Shown here piece after piece: positions 58,674 through 64,000 of a DNA stretch of 64,000 bases (its first letter is position 1; each line of letters begins with the position of its first letter). This DNA is from Mycolicibacterium senegalense (GTDB lineage: Bacteria; Actinomycetota; Actinomycetes; Mycobacteriales; Mycobacteriaceae), in the NCBI RefSeq assembly GCF_019645875.1, contig NZ_CP081000.1, positions 3,844,001 to 3,908,000 of the forward strand. The letters are read 5' to 3'. The position numbers and the translations under genes are program-made. The notes below the pieces were generated by a model. The model saw nothing but the letters and a program-made list of their open reading frames with translations, was not told where the DNA came from and did not search any database.

Positions 58674-60164
58674 TTACAGCGCGCTGGGCAACGGGCCGCG
58701 GGCAGCCTCGTAGGCTGCGCCGACGCGGTAGAGCCGGTCGTCGGCCAGGGCCGGCGCCATGATCTGCAGGCCGACGGGCAGGCCGTCGTCGGGTGACAGG
58801 CCCGACGGCACCGACATGCCACAGTGCCCGGCCAGGTTCAGGGGCAGCGTGCACAGGTCGAACAGGTACATGGCCAGCGGGTCGTCGACCTTCTCCCCCA
58901 GGGCGAAGGCCGTGGTGGGGGTCGTCGGCGTCACGAGCACATCCACGCTCTGGTAGGCCTGCTCCAGATCGCGGGCGATCAGCGTCCGCACCTTCTGGGC
59001 CTGGTTGTAGTAGGCGTCGTAGTAACCCGCCGACAGTGCGTAGGTGCCGATCATGATGCGGCGCTTGACTTCCGGACCGAACCCGGCGGCCCGGGTCAGC
59101 GCCATGACCTCTTCGGCGCTGTGCGTGCCGTCATCGCCGACGCGCAGCCCGAACCGCATCGCGTCGAAGCGGGCCAGGTTGCTGGATACCTCCGACGGCA
59201 GGATCAGGTAGTAGGCGTCCATCGCGTGGTCGAAGTGCGGGCAGTCGACCTCGCTGACTTCGGCGCCCAGCGCCCTCAGCTGGGCGACGGCGGCATTGAA
59301 GGACTCCAGCACGCCGGGCTGGTATCCCTCACCACGCAGCTGCTTGACCACGCCGACCCGCACGCCCTTGAGATCGCCCGCCGCACCGGCCCGGGCGGCA
59401 CCGACCACATCGGGCACCGCGGCGTCGACGGAGGTCGAGTCACGCGGGTCGTGACCGGCGATCACCTGGTGCAGCAGCGCGGTGTCGAGCACCGTACGGG
59501 CGCAGGGGCCGCCCTGGTCCAGGGAGGACGCGCAGGCGATCAGGCCGTAACGCGAGACCGTGCCGTAGGTCGGCTTGACGCCGACGGTCGCGGTGAGCGC
59601 GGCGGGCTGACGAATCGACCCGCCCGTGTCGGTGCCGATGGCCAGCGGGGCCTGGTAGGCGGCCAGGGCGGCGGCGCTGCCACCGCCCGATCCGCCCGGC
59701 ACCCGCTCGGTGTTCCACGGGTTACGGGTCGGGCCGTAGGCGGAGTTCTCGGTCGACGAACCCATGGCGAATTCGTCCATGTTCGTCTTGCCCAGGATCG
59801 GGATCCCGGCGGCGCGCAACTTGGCGGTGACGGTCGCGTCGTACGGCGCACGCCAGCCCTCGAGGATCTTGGACCCGGCGGTGGTCGGCATGTCGGTGGC
59901 GGTGAAGACGTCCTTGAGCGCCAGCGGCACCCCGGCCAGCGGTGAGGGCAGCGTCTCGCCTGCGGCCACGGCGGCATCGATCCGGGCCGCGGCGGCCAGC
60001 GCGGAATCCGCGGCCACGTGCAGGAAAGCGTTGAAGCGGTCGTCGGTCTCGGCGATCTGGTCCAGGTGGGCCTGGGTCACCTCGGTCGAGGAGACCTCTT
60101 TGGCCGCGATCTGGGCGCCCAGGGTCGCCGCGTCGCGACGGGTCAGCTCACTCATGCTCGTCAT
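58674..60164 (-). CDS. gatA: Aspartyl/glutamyl-tRNA amidotransferase subunit A
   Basis: Amidase-signature glutaminase subunit that supplies ammonia. The 496 residues have the Lys–Ser–Ser triad: Lys in LALKDVFTATDMPTTAG, the cis-Ser in GTDTGGSIRQPAALTATVGVKPTYG, and the glycine-rich VPGGSGGGSAAALAA. Its ATG overlaps the gatC stop by 4 bp. A second ATG three codons in is also possible. Confidence 0.97.
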   Translation of the reverse strand: MTSMSELTRRDAATLGAQIAAKEVSSTEVTQAHLDQIAETDDRFNAFLHVAADSALAAAARIDAAVAAGETLPSPLAGVPLALKDVFTATDMPTTAGSKILEGWRAPYDATVTAKLRAAGIPILGKTNMDEFAMGSSTENSAYGPTRNPWNTERVPGGSGGGSAAALAAYQAPLAIGTDTGGSIRQPAALTATVGVKPTYGTVSRYGLIACASSLDQGGPCARTVLDTALLHQVIAGHDPRDSTSVDAAVPDVVGAARAGAAGDLKGVRVGVVKQLRGEGYQPGVLESFNAAVAQLRALGAEVSEVDCPHFDHAMDAYYLILPSEVSSNLARFDAMRFGLRVGDDGTHSAEEVMALTRAAGFGPEVKRRIMIGTYALSAGYYDAYYNQAQKVRTLIARDLEQAYQSVDVLVTPTTPTTAFALGEKVDDPLAMYLFDLCTLPLNLAGHCGMSVPSGLSPDDGLPVGLQIMAPALADDRLYRVGAAYEAARGPLPSAL

Positions 60165-60460
60165 TCACCCTCTCCGAGAATCCGCGGCACGGCGAAGCGC
60201 CCGTCTTCGGCGCGCGGCGCGGCGGCCAGCGCCTCCTCCTGCGTCAGGCACGGCTGGACCACGTCGGGCCGGCTGACGTTGACGTCCTTCAGCGGGTTGT
60301 CTGTGGGCTCCACGCCGGTGACGTCGACGGACTGAATCTGGCTGACGTGGCCGAGGATGGCATCCAGCTGGCCGGCGTAACTGTCCAGTTCGTCATCGGT
60401 CAGCGCCAGGCGCGCCAGACGCGCCAGATGGGCAACCTCGTCTCGGGAGATCTTCGACAC
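60161..60460 (-). CDS. gatC: Aspartyl/glutamyl-tRNA amidotransferase subunit C
   Basis: A 99-residue belt subunit that holds GatA and GatB together. ISRDEVAHLARLARLALTDDELDSYAGQLDAIL and PSDNPL-type TDNPLKDVNVSRPDV are typical. GTG start at 60458-60460. Its stop overlaps the gatA start. It is divergent from the ACT-domain gene. Confidence 0.95.
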   Translation of the reverse strand: MSKISRDEVAHLARLARLALTDDELDSYAGQLDAILGHVSQIQSVDVTGVEPTDNPLKDVNVSRPDVVQPCLTQEEALAAAPRAEDGRFAVPRILGEGE

Positions 60461-60563
60461 GACAAAGCAGCCTAGTCAAAGCACCAAACCGGGCTCGCCC
60501 CGGCGGTACTCCGGGCCGGCTACCGGCATGCCGCGGCACCCCCGCTGTGCAAAGGTGTTGCGC

Positions 60564-61223
60564 GTGCCTTCGTATCTGCTGCGGGTCCAGCTCGAGGACC
60601 GACCAGGCAGCCTCGGCTCCCTTGCCGTGGCGCTCGGCTCGGTCGGCGCCGACATCCTTTCCCTCGACGTCGTCGAGCGCGGAACCGGCTACGCGATCGA
60701 CGACCTGGTCGTCGAACTGCCGCAGGGCTCCATGCCCGACACGTTGATCACCGCCGCCGAGAACCTGTCCGGCGTCTATGTCGACAGCATCCGCCCGCAT
60801 ACCGGATTACTCGAAGCCCACCGCGAGCTTGAGCTGATCGACCACGTCGCGGCCGCACACTCCAAGGCGGACCGGTTGCGGGTGCTCGCCGAGGAGGCAC
60901 CCCGGGTTCTGCGCGTCAGCTGGTGCGTCGTGGTCCGTTCCGCCGGGACGGGTGTGGAACGCATCGCCGCGAGCCACGGCGCGCCCGAGACCCAGGCCGA
61001 GTCGGCGCCGTGGTTGCCGCTGGCGCAGGCCGTCGCGCTCGACGGCAGCGGAGACTGGGTGCCGCAGGTGTGGCGGGACATGGACACCACCCTGGCCGCC
61101 GCGCCGTTGGGCGACCATGACACCGCGGTCGTGCTGGGCCGCCCGGGCGGGCCGGGCTTCCGGCCGTCGGAGGTGGCGCGGCTGGGTTACCTGGCCGGCA
61201 TCGTCGCGACGATCCTGCGCTGA
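60564..61223 (+). CDS. ACT-domain protein (Rv3013 type)
   Basis: A 219-residue cytosolic protein. An ACT domain occupies residues ~1-80 (SYLLRVQLEDRPGSLGSLAVALGSVGADILSLDVVE). A long helical part and a GAF-like C-terminus follow (LGYLAGIVATIL). ACT domains bind amino acids; the position between gatC and ligA gives no direct clue. GTG 60564 is selected because the ACT fold starts there; the frame is open to 60528. Confidence 0.83.
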   Translation: MPSYLLRVQLEDRPGSLGSLAVALGSVGADILSLDVVERGTGYAIDDLVVELPQGSMPDTLITAAENLSGVYVDSIRPHTGLLEAHRELELIDHVAAAHSKADRLRVLAEEAPRVLRVSWCVVVRSAGTGVERIAASHGAPETQAESAPWLPLAQAVALDGSGDWVPQVWRDMDTTLAAAPLGDHDTAVVLGRPGGPGFRPSEVARLGYLAGIVATILR

Positions 61224-61232
61224 GCCGCCGAG

Positions 61233-63350
61233 CTACCCCTCGTCGGACGTCGGTTGCGGGCCTTCGGCCAACAACGTCCGGAAGCCGTCCTCGTCGAGGA
61301 TCGGGATCCCCAGTTCGACGGCCTTGTCGTACTTGGAGCCGGGCGCATCCCCGGCCACCACGTACGCGGTCTTCTTCGACACCGAACTGGCGGCCTTGCC
61401 GCCGCGGCTGATGATGGCCTCCTTGGCCTGATCGCGGGAGAATCCGGGCAACGAGCCGGTTACCACGATCGACAGGCCTTCCAGGGTGCGCTCGATGCTG
61501 GCGTCGCGCTCGTCGGCCATCCGGACACCGGCGGCGCGCCACTTGTCGACGATCGCGCGGTGCCAGTCGACGGTGAACCAGTCCACGACCGCGGCTGCGA
61601 TCGTGGGGCCCACCCCTTCCACCGCGGCCAGCTGCTCTTCTCCGGCGGCGACGATGGCATCCAGACTGGCGAACTCGGTGGCCAGGGCCCGCGCCGCGGT
61701 GGGACCGACGTGGCGGATCGACAGGGCGACCAGCACCCGCCACAGCGGCTGGGCCTTGGCCTTGTCCAAATTGGCCAGCAAGCGCTTGCCGTTGGCCGAC
61801 AATTCGCCGGCCTTGGTGGTGAACAGGTCGGTGCGGAGCAACTGATCAGCGGTCAGCGTGAACAGGTCGCCCTCGTCGGCGATCACCCCGGCCTGCAGCA
61901 GAGCGGTGGCCGCTTCGTAGCCGAGCCCCTCGATGTCGAATGCGCCACGGCCCGCGACGTGAAACACCCTCTCCCGCAACTGCGCTGGGCAACTGCGGGT
62001 GTTCGGGCAGCGGATGTCGGCGTCGCCTTCCTTGGCGGGGGCCAGCACGGTGCCGCATTCGGGGCAGTTGGTCGGCATGACGAAGGCACGCTCGGATCCG
62101 TCGCGCAGGTCGACCACTGGGCCGAGCACCTCGGGAATGACGTCGCCGGCCTTGCGGATCACCACGGTGTCGCCGATCAGCACCCCTTTGCGCTGAACCT
62201 CTGTCGCGTTGTGCAGCGTGGCCAGTCCGACGGTCGATCCGGCCACCTTGACCGGCTCCATGTAAGCGAACGGCGTGACCCTGCCGGTCCGGCCCACGCT
62301 CACCCGGATGTCGAGCAGCTTGGTGGTGGCCTCTTCCGGCGGATATTTGTAGGCGACGGCCCACCGGGGCGCGCGCGAGGTCGAACCGAGCCGACGCTGC
62401 AGCGCGACTTCGTCCACCTTGACCACCAGGCCGTCGATCTCGTGGTCGACGTCGTGGCGGTGTTCGCCCCAATAGGCGATCCGCTCGGCAACGGCGGCCA
62501 CCCCGGAAACCTTTGCGGTATGGGTGGATACCGGCAGGCCCCACTGACCGAGGGCCCGGTAGGCGTCGTGCAGAGAGGTGAACGGAAAACCCCCGGCACT
62601 TTCGATATGCCCCAGCCCGTGGCAGATCATCCGAAGTTTGCGCCGCGCGGTGACCGCCGGGTTCTTCTGCCGCAGCGAGCCCGCCGCGCTGTTGCGAGGA
62701 TTGGCGAACGGCGGCTTGCCCTCGGCGACCAGACCGGCGTTGAGCTCCTCGAAATCGGCGACCCGGAAGAACACCTCGCCGCGCACTTCCAACACGTCGG
62801 GCACCGGAAACTCGTCGGAATGCGCGAGTTGTTCCGGGATGTCGTCGATGGTGCGGGCGTTGAGCGTGACGTCTTCGCCGGCACGCCCGTCACCACGCGT
62901 GGCGGCCCGGACCAGCCGGCCCTGCCGGTAGACCAGCGCCAGTGCCACTCCGTCGATCTTCAGTTCGCACAGATAGTGCGCCGCGTCGCCGATCTCGCCC
63001 TTGATCCGCGCCGCCCAGGCCGAGAGCTCGTCCGTGTCGAACACGTTGTCCAGAGACAGCATCCGTTCCAGATGCTCTGCCGGGGCGAACTCGGTGGCGA
63101 ACCCGGCACCGCCGACCAGTTGCGTCGGAGAATCCGGGGTCCGCAACTCGGGGTACTCGGCCTCGAGGGCCTGTAACTGCCGCAGGAGCAGGTCGAACTC
63201 GGCGTCGGAGATGACCGGCGCGTCTTTGACGTAGTAGCGGAACTGGTGTCCGCGGACCTCATCGGCGAGTTCCTGCCACCGTCGCCGCTCGTCGGCATCG
63301 GGCTGTTCGGGCAGCACGGCGTCGGCAGCTTCGGTCGGCTCATCGCTCAC
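61233..63350 (-). CDS. ligA: NAD-dependent DNA ligase
   Basis: Essential replicative ligase, 705 residues. In order: the Ia NMN-binding domain; the adenylation domain with the catalytic Lys in LCELKIDGVALALVY; the OB fold; a four-Cys zinc finger (CPECGTVLAP and CPNTRSCPAQL); helix-hairpin-helix repeats; and a C-terminal BRCT domain (IVVTGSLPGFSRDQAKEAI). GTG start at 63348-63350. The last residues are PTSDEG. Confidence 0.98.
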   Translation of the reverse strand: MSDEPTEAADAVLPEQPDADERRRWQELADEVRGHQFRYYVKDAPVISDAEFDLLLRQLQALEAEYPELRTPDSPTQLVGGAGFATEFAPAEHLERMLSLDNVFDTDELSAWAARIKGEIGDAAHYLCELKIDGVALALVYRQGRLVRAATRGDGRAGEDVTLNARTIDDIPEQLAHSDEFPVPDVLEVRGEVFFRVADFEELNAGLVAEGKPPFANPRNSAAGSLRQKNPAVTARRKLRMICHGLGHIESAGGFPFTSLHDAYRALGQWGLPVSTHTAKVSGVAAVAERIAYWGEHRHDVDHEIDGLVVKVDEVALQRRLGSTSRAPRWAVAYKYPPEEATTKLLDIRVSVGRTGRVTPFAYMEPVKVAGSTVGLATLHNATEVQRKGVLIGDTVVIRKAGDVIPEVLGPVVDLRDGSERAFVMPTNCPECGTVLAPAKEGDADIRCPNTRSCPAQLRERVFHVAGRGAFDIEGLGYEAATALLQAGVIADEGDLFTLTADQLLRTDLFTTKAGELSANGKRLLANLDKAKAQPLWRVLVALSIRHVGPTAARALATEFASLDAIVAAGEEQLAAVEGVGPTIAAAVVDWFTVDWHRAIVDKWRAAGVRMADERDASIERTLEGLSIVVTGSLPGFSRDQAKEAIISRGGKAASSVSKKTAYVVAGDAPGSKYDKAVELGIPILDEDGFRTLLAEGPQPTSDEG

Positions 63351-63385
63351 CCTGGCAGGCTATCGGAGCCCTCTGACGCCCCCAC

Positions 63386-63391
63386 TAACCT
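63386..63391 (+). promoter_or_regulatory. -10 element for the YjbR-family gene
   Basis: TAACCT ends seven bases before ATG 63398, suggesting a leaderless mRNA. There is no Shine-Dalgarno. Confidence 0.45.
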
Positions 63392-63397
63392 TGGGGC

Positions 63398-63799
63398 ATG
63401 CCGCACCCGATCATGTTCAGTGACGACGACTTGGGCCTGACGGAACTGCGCACCATCGCCCTGGGGTTTCCCGAGGCCTTCGAAAAGGTCTCCTGGGGCA
63501 GGCCCGTCTTCTGCGCGCCGAAGATGTTCGCGATGTACGGCGGCAACGTCAAACCCGAAGGTCGCGGAGAGATGACGCCGTATCCACATTCGCTACTGAT
63601 CAAGGTCGACGAGAGCGACCGCCGGGCGCTCGAACAGGACAGCCGTTTCTTCTTCCCGGCCTATATGGGGCCGTTCGGCTGGCTGGGTCTGGACTTCACC
63701 GCCGCGAAAGTAGATTGGGTCGAAGTGCGCGAACTCGTCGACGCCTCGTTCCGCCTGGTCGCCTCGCGCCGGCTCATCAAACAACTCGACGAGAACTGA
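63398..63799 (+). CDS. MmcQ/YjbR-family DNA-binding-like protein
   Basis: A 133-residue protein of the MmcQ/YjbR family (CyaY-like fold): LRTIALGFPEAFEKVSWGRPVF, MFAMYGGNVK and LLIKVDESDRRAL. The family is widespread with no assigned biochemical role. It stands alone after ligA, and a CoA-ligase gene starts 14 bp later on the same strand. Confidence 0.85.
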   Translation: MPHPIMFSDDDLGLTELRTIALGFPEAFEKVSWGRPVFCAPKMFAMYGGNVKPEGRGEMTPYPHSLLIKVDESDRRALEQDSRFFFPAYMGPFGWLGLDFTAAKVDWVEVRELVDASFRLVASRRLIKQLDEN

Positions 63800-63813
63800 T
63801 CGGAGCCAGCCCA

Positions 63814-64000
63814 TGAGTATCGCCAGTCCCTTCCCCGACGTCGAGCTGCCCACCGTCAGCGTCTACGACTATCTTTTCGCCGACATGTCCCCCGCCGACG
63901 CCGGCCGCATCGCCTTGGTCGACGCGAAGTCCGGCGCCGAGACCAGCTACGGCGAGCTTGTGCGCCGGATCGACGCGTTCGCCGGTGGGCTGGCGGTCCG
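63814..64000 (+). CDS. Acyl-CoA/4-coumarate-CoA ligase-like protein (5' part only)
   Basis: The first 62 codons of an AMP-binding synthetase. MSIASPFPDVELPTVSVYDYLFADM and the following ETSYGELVRRIDAFAGGLAVR correspond to the N-terminal domain of FadD/4CL enzymes. GGAG lies eight bases before the ATG. The ATP and CoA motifs lie beyond the window edge, so substrate class cannot be judged. Confidence 0.85.

Noticed and set aside
61254..63176. 640-codon plus-strand frame antisense to ligA
   Set aside because: Shadow of an intact NAD-dependent ligase.

Overview
The window is a stretch of high-GC actinobacterial chromosome. Its gene order matches the Mycobacterium core that runs from smc to ligA (the Rv2922c–Rv3014c interval of M. 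tuberculosis, recalled from memory). The organism is therefore a Mycobacterium or Mycolicibacterium, most like the fast-growing environmental group: where M. tuberculosis carries the large PDIM/PGL lipid locus between sepIVA and coaD, this window has one hemerythrin-like gene. I see no prophage, IS element, CRISPR array or rRNA operon.

Layout. 1–9.7 kb: smc (3' end outside the window), acyP and an OsmC-like gene; a Pro/Gln-rich membrane protein; the DUF177–rnc–mutM operon; sepIVA; a hemerythrin behind a SigF-like promoter; coaD and rsmD. 9.7–20.5 kb: pyc, a VKOR/DsbA pair for periplasmic disulfides, a LipN-type esterase diverging from two tandem aldo-keto reductases, a secreted HNH nuclease, and recG. 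20.5–29.7 kb: a DhaL-domain protein, a zinc-type L28 gene, a proline-rich lipoprotein, ung, thiL, a lone AsnC/RAM domain protein, DUF3515, ddl, a PLP enzyme, gpsA and fbiD. 29.7–36.7 kb: ppk1, mutT1, hupB, leuCD and a divergent IclR regulator. 36.7–38.8 kb: a palindromic repeat cluster, tRNA-Glu(CTC), tRNA-Gln(CTG) and gltX. 38.8–48.9 kb: an FAH-family hydrolase, a secreted lipase, an MFS transporter, leuB and serA, a phytoene-desaturase-like oxidoreductase, WrbA, and a secreted repeat protein. 48.9–53.1 kb: ilvBNC with a leader-peptide attenuator, and a PH-domain membrane protein. 53.1–64 kb: DoxX, lppZ, TetR, gatB, pfkA, gatA, gatC, an ACT protein, ligA, a YjbR protein and the start of an acyl-CoA ligase gene.

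How it fits together. Branched-chain amino acid and serine synthesis (ilvBNC, leuB, leuCD, serA) lies on one strand within about 19 kb. gltX, tRNA-Gln, tRNA-Glu and gatCAB together make the indirect route to Gln-tRNA. Several DNA repair and chromosome genes (smc, mutM, ung, recG, mutT1, hupB, ligA) are interspersed.

The most interesting signals are non-coding or very small. They are a 23-residue ilv leader peptide (Leu-Leu-Val-Val-Ile) followed by a textbook terminator; a 15-bp palindrome shared by the leuC/iclR and lipase/MFS intergenic regions; a small upstream ORF ending 2 nt before leuC; two SigF-like promoters; a CRP-like box in front of a secreted glycine-tyrosine repeat protein; a cluster of palindromic repeats beside the tRNAs; and an rsmD gene whose conserved N-terminus can only be read from a CTG codon.
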